The notes: generated from the sequence alone by a model not told the origin. Counted from the first letter of the stretch, positions 13,747 to 22,991 are shown. The stretch: DNA of 24,205 nt from Bacteroidales bacterium UBA3834 (GCA_002392965.1 DGIA01000023.1:117415-141619); one strand, 5' to 3'. Translations and numbers: made by a program.

Positions 13747-16743
13747 TTATCTTACGTTTTTCTCCAGCGCTTCCCTCACCATCCGCTTCATCTCCAATGC
13801 CCGTTTCTCCACAAGACCCTGCTTCTGCGGCTTGTAGAGGTCGGCATAGCGTATCTCGCCGAGGGTGATTTTAGGATTCTTCAGCGATCCCTTCACATCG
13901 ACGCCCACCTTGGCCATGATGGGGTTCTTCAGTAGCTCCACATGATAGCCGCAGTCGCCCACAAGGTTGTGCTTGCCCGAGGCGCAGAGCTGGTATTTGC
14001 CTATGTTGATCAGGAACGGGAACACCTCGATCTCTTTTCTCAGGCACGTCATCTCCACGCTCAAGCTGTCGATCCTGAGTTTGTTGTCCTTGTCTTTCCA
14101 TTCCTTGAATTGCATCAGCTTGGCTATCTGTGCAATGGAGTTGTTGTCCATCACCACAAGGTCTTTGCCGCTGATGGCCGCCGAGCCGAGGAGGGTGCTC
14201 ATCTTGGGCTTGTAACGGGCATTGAGGAACCCTTCGCCGGCCAGGTGGAAGTTGGCGTTGCCGTTGAAGGCCGCGAGCATCGGCACCAAGGTATCGACGG
14301 TGGGTATCATATCCAGCAGCTCGGCAATCTGGATGTCGAGCAGGTGGAAGTCGAGCGCCACGAAGATATTGTTGGGACGTAGCGAGCGATAAAGCGCCGT
14401 GAGCTGCATGGTGGCGGCTTTGCACACGAAACCGATCTGGTCGAGAATGGCGGTGCCATCCTTGATGGTTACCGCTCCGGCCAAGTCGCCCAAGTCGTTT
14501 CCGAAAGCCATACTGCGGCGGATATGCGTGTGAAGGGTCACATCGACATCCTTCGGCACCATAAACGGATTGGCATCTTTGGCCACCTTGTCCTCCTGAC
14601 GCATCTGCTCCAGGGTGTCGGGGTCGGTGCCCTTACCACTGAACATCGACATCAGCTCATCCACATCCGTATAGGTCGAGGTGAAATTCAGGTCGCCTGT
14701 GAGCATCTCCTTGTGATCCATCCACTCCTCGAGGTTATCCACCGTGCCATACAGCTGGAAGTCGCTTCTTCCAAGCTTGATTTCGGCATTCCTTATCTGA
14801 ACCGCCTTCGGCATATAGGCAAAGGCGAACTCGTTCAGATACACCTTCTCCGGCAGCGCCGTGGTGTTCACCACCCCGTTGCGCACCTGTATGTTGAGTT
14901 GCGGATTGTATTTCTTCAGCGTGTTGCTTTGCGTCGAGTCGAACCGCACCGACCCTTTGAGCGCCAGCGAACTGAGGTCGATCTGGTTCGAATCCAGCGT
15001 GGCGGCACTCTTCCCAAGCGCCACCTCGAAGGCGGCGGCCAGCTGCTCCTTCATCATGTTGTTGATGCCCACGTTGATGTCGGGATTGGTCAGGTCGGCC
15101 ATCCATTTCCCGTTCTCCACCTTCAGCTTGCTGCTGGTCAGGTGGGCGTCTCCCATCTTGCCCGCATGCTCCTTGGCCGGAAGCTGCAAGGCTATATTCA
15201 GGTCGGGCGACTGTATCTGTATGTCGTCGTATTTTGCATCCAGCTTCTTCAACCGGATATCCCCGTCCAGCTTCATCTTGTCGTAGGCTTTCGCCTTCAG
15301 CTGGCTCATCTTGAAGTCGGCCGTCACATCGAGGTCGGCGTCGCCCTGGGCCGTCACCTTCAGCTTCTCCGGAATCATGGGCATGATGTCCTCCAGCGGC
15401 AGACTTCCTTTCACATGGCCGTCGATGTGCATATCTCCGCGCAGGTCGTCCGCCCTACCCTTCACGCTCACGTCGGTGCCGCGGGTATGGGCTTTCAGGC
15501 GCTCCACCACCGCGCTGCACTTGCCGCCCTTGCTCAGGTCGAGGCTGGCCGAAAGGTCTCCATTGATCCTGTTCACCTTGTAGGGCAGCGACTTGGGATA
15601 GTAGAACCGTCCGTCGGCCAGGTTGACAGTAGCGTTGATGAGGGGCTTGGTGCTGTCGGTCAGCGTACCTACGGCGGTAGCCTGCAGCTTCACCTTCGCG
15701 TCGAGGTCCATCCCCTTCTTGAACTTTACAAACTTCTCCGGAACAATGGTCAGCAACGGCTCCACCTGCCAGGCTCCATCGGTGGCCACCGTCACATCCA
15801 ACGTCATTGGCTTGAGACTTACATCACCCGAAACGTCCAAAGCATAATCATCCACCTTCAGCTTTCCACTTTCCACTTTCCACTCTCCACTCTGCAGATC
15901 GGCGCTAAACGGCAGCTCAAGCTTCAGCAAGTCATGTTTGGAACTCTGCAGGGTCGCGTTGACCATATCGTTGAACCGACCTTTCTTGAGATTCATCTTC
16001 AACCGGCCTGTCACCCTGTCAAAGTTTCCATTGGCTTTGAGGGCCACGCTCGGCTCATCGAGCACCGTATAAACCTTCGTCTTTCCAGTGCTGTCGTCAG
16101 TCTTCAACATCATTTTGTCGGCCTGCAAATCCAAATCGGCATCAACCAAACCTTCGGCAAGGGTGCCCGTAACATTCAGGTCGAGGTCGGTAACCTCAGT
16201 ATACATTCTGCCCTTCTCATTCAGGAGCTGTGCATCCAGGTGGCTGATATTGACACGCCGGAGGTCGATATTAGGCAAGCTGTCGAGGCAGAACGGCTTC
16301 TTCTCTTTGTCTTTTTTCTTCTCCTTCTTGGGGAAGATGTCGTAGTTGTTGCGTCCTGCGCTATCGGTGTAGAGCGAGGCGGTCACCTTGTCCAGCAGCA
16401 CCTGGTGCACCACCACCTCTTTCTCTTTCAGGTATTTCTTCACATCCACACCAACCGTCAGGTTGCCGATGTGGGCCACGGTGTCGCTCATGGCGCCCTC
16501 CATCGGATTGACCACATACACATCGTCGATGGTCAGGCCTGCATCCGGGAACGTCTTGAACAAGGTCAGGTTCACGCGGCCGAAGCGGGTCTCGCAGGTC
16601 ACATACTTGCCTGCCAGCGAGTTCACTATCTTGGTCAACTGCGCCGGGGTGAACACCAGCCACAAGGCCACAGCTGCCACCACAACCACCAGCCCCACCA
16701 GCGAACCCAGCGTGATCAACGCTATCTTCCAACCCTTCTTCAT
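13747..16743 (-). CDS. AsmA-like envelope protein
   Basis: 998-residue protein anchored by one N-terminal transmembrane helix (about residues 8-31, ALITLGSLVGLVVVVAAVAL) with the rest in the periplasm. The start LVFTPAQLTKIVNSLAGKYV and the phrase RVNLTLFKTFPDAGLTIDDV match AsmA family proteins, which build long beta-sheet grooves used in lipid transport or outer-membrane homeostasis. A lysine-rich stretch (KKEKKKDKEKKP) occurs near residue 130. The C-terminal part (AFNGNANFHLAGEGFLNARYK, then ISGKDLVVMD) is the AsmA C-terminal domain. A heptamer repeat (15862-15896) lies inside the frame around residues 283-294. Its start overlaps the small lipoprotein stop (ATGA) behind an unusually strong ribosome-binding sequence. 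Lipid-transfer function is inferred from the family. Confidence 0.87.
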   Translation of the reverse strand: MKKGWKIALITLGSLVGLVVVVAAVALWLVFTPAQLTKIVNSLAGKYVTCETRFGRVNLTLFKTFPDAGLTIDDVYVVNPMEGAMSDTVAHIGNLTVGVDVKKYLKEKEVVVHQVLLDKVTASLYTDSAGRNNYDIFPKKEKKKDKEKKPFCLDSLPNIDLRRVNISHLDAQLLNEKGRMYTEVTDLDLNVTGTLAEGLVDADLDLQADKMMLKTDDSTGKTKVYTVLDEPSVALKANGNFDRVTGRLKMNLKKGRFNDMVNATLQSSKHDLLKLELPFSADLQSGEWKVESGKLKVDDYALDVSGDVSLKPMTLDVTVATDGAWQVEPLLTIVPEKFVKFKKGMDLDAKVKLQATAVGTLTDSTKPLINATVNLADGRFYYPKSLPYKVNRINGDLSASLDLSKGGKCSAVVERLKAHTRGTDVSVKGRADDLRGDMHIDGHVKGSLPLEDIMPMIPEKLKVTAQGDADLDVTADFKMSQLKAKAYDKMKLDGDIRLKKLDAKYDDIQIQSPDLNIALQLPAKEHAGKMGDAHLTSSKLKVENGKWMADLTNPDINVGINNMMKEQLAAAFEVALGKSAATLDSNQIDLSSLALKGSVRFDSTQSNTLKKYNPQLNIQVRNGVVNTTALPEKVYLNEFAFAYMPKAVQIRNAEIKLGRSDFQLYGTVDNLEEWMDHKEMLTGDLNFTSTYTDVDELMSMFSGKGTDPDTLEQMRQEDKVAKDANPFMVPKDVDVTLHTHIRRSMAFGNDLGDLAGAVTIKDGTAILDQIGFVCKAATMQLTALYRSLRPNNIFVALDFHLLDIQIAELLDMIPTVDTLVPMLAAFNGNANFHLAGEGFLNARYKPKMSTLLGSAAISGKDLVVMDNNSIAQIAKLMQFKEWKDKDNKLRIDSLSVEMTCLRKEIEVFPFLINIGKYQLCASGKHNLVGDCGYHVELLKNPIMAKVGVDVKGSLKNPKITLGEIRYADLYKPQKQGLVEKRALEMKRMVREALEKNVR
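15862..15896. repeat. heptamer tandem array inside the AsmA-like gene
   Basis: On the + strand three perfect CTTTCCA units (15862-15882) are followed by CTCTCCA and CTCTGCA, five seven-base units decaying toward one end. On the coding strand this reads TGGAAAG repeats and translates to a plausible strand (SGEWKVESGKLKV). Seven is not a multiple of three, so gain or loss of one unit would shift the frame of the 998-residue protein. Confidence 0.8.
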
Positions 16744-17147
16744 TGCACCCTCCTTAACGTAAACGGCAGTCCCACTTCATCTTCGCCCACGATAGCCGCG
16801 GAGCTGATCTCCGTGATGTAGTAGTATTTCGGCACACTCTGGTTCTCCATCAACCCGTGCCACACAAACGACACGATGTTGCGTTCCACGCTCCAGCTGA
16901 ACCCCAGGTTGCTCTCCTCCTCCGTCATCTCGGGCTCCCCGTTATCCGGGTCGGGGGTCTCGTCCCAGGTGATACCCGTCATCGAGCTGCTGTTGAAGCG
17001 CCAGTATTCATAGGTGTTGTTCGTCTTCACCCATAAACCTGCAAACTGGCTCGGGTCCAACACCAGCTCCTTCTCTTTCTCTTTACACGATGTCAGCGTC
17101 AGCACCGCTGCCGCCAGCATCATCCAGATGATTGTTTTCTTTTTCAT
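16740..17147 (-). CDS. small lipoprotein, lipocalin-like
   Basis: 135-residue predicted lipoprotein. The start MKKKTIIWMML (17147) gives a basic n-region, hydrophobic core and lipobox LTSC, with Cys followed by KEKEKELV. An ATG at 17153 and a GTG at 17165 are also in frame and would only extend the signal. The mature part reads FAGLWVKTNNTYEYWRF, then GITWDETPDPD and FSWSVERNIVSF, a pattern of short strands seen in lipocalin-like small lipoproteins of Bacteroidota; exact family is not certain. The gene follows hpt by 24 bases and its stop overlaps the AsmA-like start. It probably sits in the envelope; a role with the AsmA-like protein is only suggested by position. Confidence 0.75.
   Translation of the reverse strand: MKKKTIIWMMLAAAVLTLTSCKEKEKELVLDPSQFAGLWVKTNNTYEYWRFNSSSMTGITWDETPDPDNGEPEMTEEESNLGFSWSVERNIVSFVWHGLMENQSVPKYYYITEISSAAIVGEDEVGLPFTLRRVQ
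16749..16755 (-). promoter_or_regulatory. strong Shine-Dalgarno sequence before the AsmA-like gene
   Basis: On the - strand AAGGAGG ends five bases before the AsmA-like ATG and lies inside the last codons of the lipoprotein gene. Bacteroidota genes usually lack clear Shine-Dalgarno sequences, so this one is unusual and supports the ATG at 16743. Confidence 0.6.
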
Positions 17148-17155
17148 CAACATAA

Positions 17156-17183
17156 CACTATTCACTATTCACTATTCACTCTT
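17156..17183. repeat. heptamer tandem array spanning the hpt stop codon
   Basis: On the + strand three perfect CACTATT units (17156-17176) then CACTCTT (17177-17183), continuing as CACCCTC. On the coding strand the array begins inside the final codons of hpt (…GTG AAG AGT GAA TAG), supplies its TAG stop, and runs into the signal region of the lipoprotein, where one unit provides an in-frame GTG. Unit number sets the distance between the two genes. Confidence 0.82.
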
Positions 17184-17738
17184 CACCCTCATCACTTCCG
17201 GCAGCGTCCTCCCCTGCTCGTCGTAGTCGAGGCCGTAGCCCACAATAAACTCGTTGCCTATCTCCCGACCCACATAATCCACCCTGTAGTCGCCCTTGAA
17301 GGCGTCGGGTTTGAAAAACAAGGCGCACACCTTCACGCTCCTCGGGTGAAGCTCCTTCACCTCCTGCAGCATGTGCTGCATCGAAAGACCGCTGTCGATC
17401 ACATCCTCCACTATCAGCACATCCCGCCCTTCGATCTCTTTGGCAAAAGGCAGCATGCACTTCACCGAGCCCGTGCTGCTCATGCCGCTGTAGGAAGCAA
17501 AGCGCACAAAACTCACCTCGCAGGGGACCGACAGCCGCCGCAGCAGGTCGGCAGCGAACATGAAGGCGCCCGTCAATACGGGACACACCACCAAGCCGCA
17601 CCTCTCGCCCGTCGCGGGCTCATGGCCACAGCCATAGTCGCGGCTCACCTCCGCCGCCAGACGGCGCACGATGCCGTCGAGCTCCGCCTCCGTGATGAAG
17701 GGCTCAAAATCCCGGTCCTTGATCTTTGTCGTCTTCAT
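17172..17738 (-). CDS. hpt: hypoxanthine phosphoribosyltransferase
   Basis: 188-residue cytoplasmic purine-salvage enzyme joining hypoxanthine (and usually guanine) to PRPP. The PRPP-binding signature is VLIVEDVIDSG, preceded by FVRFASYSGMSSTG and VCPVLTGAFMFAADLL. The base-binding segment VKVCALFFKPDAFKGDYRVDYVG and FIVGYGLDYDEQGR near the C-terminus are typical. The start MKTTKIKDRDFEPFIT at 17738 overlaps the SUMF1-domain stop as ATGA; an upstream in-frame extension to 17801 is unlikely. Family members usually have slightly shorter lengths, near 175-180. The stop codon is formed by the heptamer array. Confidence 0.94.
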   Translation of the reverse strand: MKTTKIKDRDFEPFITEAELDGIVRRLAAEVSRDYGCGHEPATGERCGLVVCPVLTGAFMFAADLLRRLSVPCEVSFVRFASYSGMSSTGSVKCMLPFAKEIEGRDVLIVEDVIDSGLSMQHMLQEVKELHPRSVKVCALFFKPDAFKGDYRVDYVGREIGNEFIVGYGLDYDEQGRTLPEVMRVKSE

Positions 17739-18553
17739 TCGCCAACCTCCATCACCACCCGAAGGCCATAATACTCGCTCTTCCCCGTCGGTACATACCA
17801 ACTGCGGTCATACACCGCGCAAGCCCACGACACGCTGTTGTAGTGCCCGCCGCGCAGCACACGGCTGTCGCCCGACGTCGGCCCTTGGGGGTTCTCCTGT
17901 GCCTCCGACGGATACTTCTCCATCCAGTCCTGGCACCACTCCGCCACGTTGCCGCCCATGTCGTACAGCCCCAGCTCGTTCGGCTGCAGGCTTCCGGCCG
18001 CATGCGTCCGCCGGCCGCTGTTCACGCAGAACCACGAGTGCTTCTCCAAGTCGCCGCGGGCGCATCCCGCAAACGGCTGGCGGCAGGCATTCACACCCCC
18101 TCGGGCGGCATACTCCCACTCCGCCTCCGTCGGCAGACGGAACCTCTTCCCCGTCAGCTCGCTCAGCCTCGCGACAAAACGCTGCGCATCCTCCCAGCTC
18201 ACACTCTCCACCGGCAGCGAGTCGTTCCCTCGGAACTTCGACGGATTCTCCCCCATCACGGCCGTCCACAGGCCTTGCATCACCTCGTGGCGGCCGATAT
18301 AGTAGCCGCCTACTGTCACCTGGTGCTCCGGACGCGAATCCTCGTATTGGTGGCTCACACCCTTCTCGCCGTTGCTGCCCATGGTGAAAGCGCCACCCTC
18401 GACCCACACCATCTCGATGTCAGGGCCTCCGGGCAGGCCGACCCTCACCACAGAGTCGCTCTGCGCTTGGGCGGAAGCGAACATTGAAAATTGAAAATTG
18501 AAGACAATGCTTGCGCAAACAAGCAGCATCATTTTTGCAAATCTAGTGCTCAT
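17735..18553 (-). CDS. SUMF1/formylglycine-generating-enzyme-fold exported protein
   Basis: 272-residue secreted or periplasmic protein of the SUMF1 (FGE-sulfatase) fold. The start MSTRFAKMMLLVCASIV at 18553 gives a basic n-region and hydrophobic core, with cleavage plausible after ASAQAQ; there is no lipobox. The fold is seen in order: MVWVEGGAFTMGS, QVTVGGYYIGRHEV, PVESVSWEDAQRFVARLSE, FRLPTEAEWEYAARGG, LGLYDMGGNVAEWCQDW and SRVLRGGHYNSV. The C-terminal segment has one cysteine (SWACAVYD) where true formylglycine enzymes use a catalytic pair, and GLR replaces GFR, so the enzyme activity is doubtful; it may bind a ligand instead. T9SS proteins GldJ/GldK share the fold but are longer lipoproteins. 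A heptamer array lies in its signal peptide. Translation is coupled to hpt. Confidence 0.9.
   Translation of the reverse strand: MSTRFAKMMLLVCASIVFNFQFSMFASAQAQSDSVVRVGLPGGPDIEMVWVEGGAFTMGSNGEKGVSHQYEDSRPEHQVTVGGYYIGRHEVMQGLWTAVMGENPSKFRGNDSLPVESVSWEDAQRFVARLSELTGKRFRLPTEAEWEYAARGGVNACRQPFAGCARGDLEKHSWFCVNSGRRTHAAGSLQPNELGLYDMGGNVAEWCQDWMEKYPSEAQENPQGPTSGDSRVLRGGHYNSVSWACAVYDRSWYVPTGKSEYYGLRVVMEVGE
18483..18503. repeat. heptamer tandem array in the SUMF1-protein signal peptide
   Basis: On the + strand ATTGAAA, ATTGAAA and ATTGAAG, three seven-base units. On the coding strand they encode part of the signal peptide (around FNFQFSM). A change of one unit would shift the reading frame before the mature protein. 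Confidence 0.75.
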
Positions 18554-18629
18554 ACTCAATTTCAACTTTGACTCGCTTTGTTCAACGTTTCAAAAAGATG
18601 TCCGCGGCCTTCGGCGCCGTCGGCACCTC

Positions 18630-19268
18630 TCAACAGTTCATGTGGTCCTCGCTCCACTTCTCGGGATTCACGCGCCACGCCGCCAGGCTCTCCAAGGCGT
18701 CGGCCTGGATGTAATCCTTCTCCTTCGCCACACCGATCAGCGTGTCGTAATCCGTCAGCGTCTGCAGCTCCACATCTTCTTTCGCGAAATTGTCGGCAGC
18801 CACCTGCAGGCCGTAGGTGAAGATGGCGGCCATGCCCTTCACCACGCAGCCCTTCTCGCGGAGGGCGCGCACGGCGATCAGCGAGCTCTTGCCCGTCGAA
18901 ACCAGGTCCTCGATCACCACCACCGACTGTCCGGCGTGGATCTCTCCCTCGATCTGGTTGGTCAAGCCGTGGCTCTTCTGCTCCGAACGCACATACACGA
19001 ACGGCTTGCCCAGCTCCTGCGCCACCAAGGCGCCCTGCGCTATGCCGCCCGTGGCCACGCCGGCTATCACATCCACGTCGCCCCAGCTCTCTCGGATCAC
19101 CTCCACGAAATGCTGGCGGATGAATGTGCGTATCTCAGGATACGACAAAGTGACGCGATTGTCACAATAAATGGGCGATTTTCGCCCCGAAGCCCATGTG
19201 AAAGGATGCTCGTTGTTCAGCTTTACCGCTTTCACTGTCAGTAAGAAATTGGCTGTCTGTGCAGCCAT
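18630..19268 (-). CDS. pyrE: orotate phosphoribosyltransferase
   Basis: 212-residue cytoplasmic enzyme of pyrimidine synthesis converting orotate and PRPP to OMP. It shows PFTWASGRKSPIYCDNR, the loop GVATGGIAQG, VYVRSEQKSHGLTNQIEG and the PRPP signature VVVIEDLVSTGKSS. Two starts are possible: ATG at 19286 (MITNND) and ATG at 19268 (MAAQTANFLL). The promoter element ends at 19291, so 19286 would fall at the predicted transcript start; 19268 leaves a short normal leader and is chosen. It heads the long - strand run, but a 76-base gap separates it from the SUMF1-domain gene, so a second promoter there is possible. Identification is secure. Confidence 0.96.
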   Translation of the reverse strand: MAAQTANFLLTVKAVKLNNEHPFTWASGRKSPIYCDNRVTLSYPEIRTFIRQHFVEVIRESWGDVDVIAGVATGGIAQGALVAQELGKPFVYVRSEQKSHGLTNQIEGEIHAGQSVVVIEDLVSTGKSSLIAVRALREKGCVVKGMAAIFTYGLQVAADNFAKEDVELQTLTDYDTLIGVAKEKDYIQADALESLAAWRVNPEKWSEDHMNC

Positions 19269-19290
19269 GTCGTTGTTTGTAATCATGCTG

Positions 19291-19298
19291 CAAAAATA
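19291..19298 (-). promoter_or_regulatory. -7 promoter element for pyrE
   Basis: TATTTTTG on the - strand fits TAnnTTTG. Nineteen bases upstream is TTTC (19318-19321), one base from the TTTG -33 consensus. It faces pyrE and diverges from the hppA promoter. Confidence 0.6.
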
Positions 19299-19363
19299 CA
19301 CTTTTTTTTATATATATGAAAAAAAAACTTCCCGACACCCTCCTCCTCGCCACCGCCCGCGCC

Positions 19364-19375
19364 GACCCCGGGGTC
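19364..19375. other. 12-base perfect palindrome in the pyrE-hppA intergenic region
   Basis: GACCCCGGGGTC is a perfect palindrome inside a short GC-rich island (about 19330-19375), followed by a T-rich tract. It lies between the two divergent promoters, 20 bases before the hppA -33 element, so it could be an operator for a dimeric regulator or a weak terminator for antisense transcripts. The remaining bases between 19302 and 19394 hold only A/T tracts and this island. Confidence 0.45.
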
Positions 19376-19394
19376 TTAATTTTTTTTAACTTTT

Positions 19395-19425
19395 TTTGCC
19401 ACTTTTTGAAAAATAACTATATTTG
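19395..19425 (+). promoter_or_regulatory. consensus Bacteroidota promoter for hppA
   Basis: TTTG at 19395-19398, exactly 19 bases, then TATATTTG at 19418-19425: a full match to TTTG-N19-TAnnTTTG. The predicted transcript start near 19432 gives a leader of about 37 bases before the hppA ATG. Confidence 0.92.
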
Positions 19426-19468
19426 TAGTTCGATTTTCGAGAGTAAGAATACTATAAACTGACACTAT

Positions 19469-21868
<2,400 letters not shown>

Positions 21869-21891
21869 GCTCGCGATAGTGAAACGACAAA

Positions 21892-21932
21892 GAAAGGACG
21901 CCGGGTGAACCCCCAGCGTCCTTTTCTTTTTT
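21892..21932 (+). terminator. rho-independent terminator after hppA
   Basis: GAAAGGACGC (21892-21901) pairs with GCGTCCTTTT (21916-21925) to give a 9-10 bp stem around a 14-base loop, with a T-rich run (TTTTCTTTTTT) after it. It lies 23 bases past the hppA stop. Confidence 0.9.
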
Positions 21933-21952
21933 GCCTGTGAACAGTGGGTTAG

Positions 21953-22162
21953 TAGTTAAGTAGGTAAGTAGTTAAGTAGGGAGGAAGTTAAAGAAGTTAA
22001 AGAAGTTATCGCGCTTCGCGCTAGAAGTTAAAGACAATGGCATTAGTGACCTGTGACCTGTGACCTGCGAGCGCTCACAAATGCTATTGTCTTAACTACT
22101 TAACTACTTACCTACTTACCTACTTACCTACTTAACTACTTACCTACTCACCTACTCACCTA
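21953..22162. repeat. octamer arrays forming an interrupted inverted repeat
   Basis: Left arm 21953-21984 has four units on the + strand (TAGTTAAG, TAGGTAAG, TAGTTAAG, TAGGGAGG). Right arm 22091-22162 has nine units of CTTAACTA, CTTACCTA or CTCACCTA, the reverse-complement family. The best arm match is 23 of 24. Between them lie a nonamer repeat (GAAGTTAAA at 21984-22008), a small GCGC hairpin (22010-22021) and the hairpin at 22031-22093. The right arm abuts the stop codon of the DUF6266-like gene. The whole block fills the space between two convergent genes. Confidence 0.85.
22031..22093. repeat. 19-bp-armed hairpin with heptamer loop
   Basis: Bases 22031-22049 and 22075-22093 pair over 19 positions: 17 Watson-Crick, one G-T, one mismatch. 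The 25-base loop, together with the arm end, holds three perfect GTGACCT heptamers (22046-22066). It sits at the centre of the octamer inverted repeat and could act as a terminator for convergent transcripts, a protein site or a structured RNA. Confidence 0.75.
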
Positions 22163-22163
22163 C

Positions 22164-22826
22164 TCACTCGATGACGAAGTCTATCTTGCCCACGGGCAGG
22201 GTCTCGGAAGCCTCGCTGTTGTCGGGCGTGGTGGTGAAGCAGTAGAGATACACCTTGTGGCCGCTCCACCAGGCGGGGGGCGTCACCGAGAGCTCGGTGG
22301 CCTCTTCGCGCTCGGCGGGGTTGCCCAGGCAGGCGTCCTCCACCTCGGGGCACACGGCGGCCAGATAGCACAGGTCCTTGGCGTTGAAGCCGCCGCTGAC
22401 GAGGCACTGCTCCTGCACGGCCACGCTGATGGTGCCCGGCACCGAGGTCTGGTCGATGTGGTCGCTGTCGAGGACGATGCGCTTGTTGCTGCCCTTGGCC
22501 AGCACCAGGTCGTCCCAGTTCATCAGCAAGGTGGCGGGGGTGCTGCCGGTGACGTTCTGCCAGTTGGCCTTCATGAAGCGGGCCATCGGGTGCGAGCGTG
22601 TCTGCTGGGCCTCCGACTTGAGGCCGATGCGGAGCACGTACTTGCAGAAGGCGGCCACGCGTCCGAGCAGGGCGTAGCGTGCGCGCACCAGCTGCTGGTC
22701 GCGGGTTTGCGGGTCGCGGGGCTTCGTGTAGGACGATACCACCTGCTTGCCGCGCACGGTGCGATAAACCAGTTTTCCGATTCTTCCGATGAGGAAGGTC
22801 TCGTTGTTGTAGATGTTTTTTGCCAT
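22164..22826 (-). CDS. DUF6266-like protein
   Basis: 220-residue protein of unknown function. The start MAKNIYNNETFLIGRIGKLVYR and the following basic segment KQVVSSYTKPRDPQTRDQQL resemble DUF6266, a Bacteroidota family about 215 residues long. The C-terminal part has short strands (ISVAVQEQCLVSGG, YLAAVCPEVED, VYLYCFTTTPDN, VGKIDFVIE) suggesting immunoglobulin-like beta folds. There is no signal peptide or membrane segment visible. An AAGGA sequence lies about nine bases before the ATG. The stop is the first element of the octamer array. It faces convergent hppA and follows a T9SS-exported protein after 199 bases. Family match is moderate; the function is not known. Confidence 0.66.
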   Translation of the reverse strand: MAKNIYNNETFLIGRIGKLVYRTVRGKQVVSSYTKPRDPQTRDQQLVRARYALLGRVAAFCKYVLRIGLKSEAQQTRSHPMARFMKANWQNVTGSTPATLLMNWDDLVLAKGSNKRIVLDSDHIDQTSVPGTISVAVQEQCLVSGGFNAKDLCYLAAVCPEVEDACLGNPAEREEATELSVTPPAWWSGHKVYLYCFTTTPDNSEASETLPVGKIDFVIE

Positions 22827-22869
22827 TTTTTTGTTCCTTTCTTTTTTTGAGGTTTAACGATTTTTGTTT

Positions 22870-22896
22870 GGTGTCCCTTGGTCGCGACTGGACACC
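22870..22896. repeat. inverted repeat upstream of the DUF6266-like gene
   Basis: GGTGTCC (22870-22876) and GGACACC (22890-22896) are perfect 7-base arms around a 13-base loop holding the palindrome GTCGCGAC (22881-22888). It lies about 45 bases before the gene start on the - strand, so it could be an operator or a leader hairpin. Confidence 0.5.
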
Positions 22897-22953
22897 ATGC
22901 AATATAAGGCCTTTTTCGCCGAAAGGCCCAAATCGTTCCCTCAAGTAAGCATA

Positions 22954-22991
22954 AGTAAGCCTATGGCGGCATTTGTCACCATAGGCTTGCT
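22954..22991. terminator. hairpin after the T9SS protein gene
   Basis: AAGCCTATGG (22957-22966) pairs perfectly with CCATAGGCTT (22979-22988), extended by three more pairs including one G-T to 13 bp around a 12-base loop. It sits about 35 bases past the stop of the - strand gene. The T-rich tract lies on its + strand side, so it is not a classic terminator for the - strand; a transcript-end stabiliser is also possible. Confidence 0.5.

Noticed and set aside
14524..16821. 765-codon + strand open frame antisense to the AsmA-like gene
   Set aside because: It is His/Leu/Gln/Val-rich with no recognisable motif; the opposite strand encodes a coherent AsmA-family protein with overlapping operon junctions.
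18538..18545. TAGATTTG on the - strand inside the SUMF1-domain gene start
   Set aside because: It fits TAnnTTTG, but there is no -33 element and using it would force a start at a later ATG that loses the basic signal-peptide residues. Kept only as a weak candidate.
17735..18553. GldK/PorK assignment for the SUMF1-domain protein
   Set aside because: GldK/PorK are longer lipoproteins found next to gldLMN; this protein is 272 residues, has no lipobox and no gldLMN neighbours here.
21953..22162. CRISPR array
   Set aside because: Units are eight bases, directly adjacent and without spacers, and no cas genes are present.
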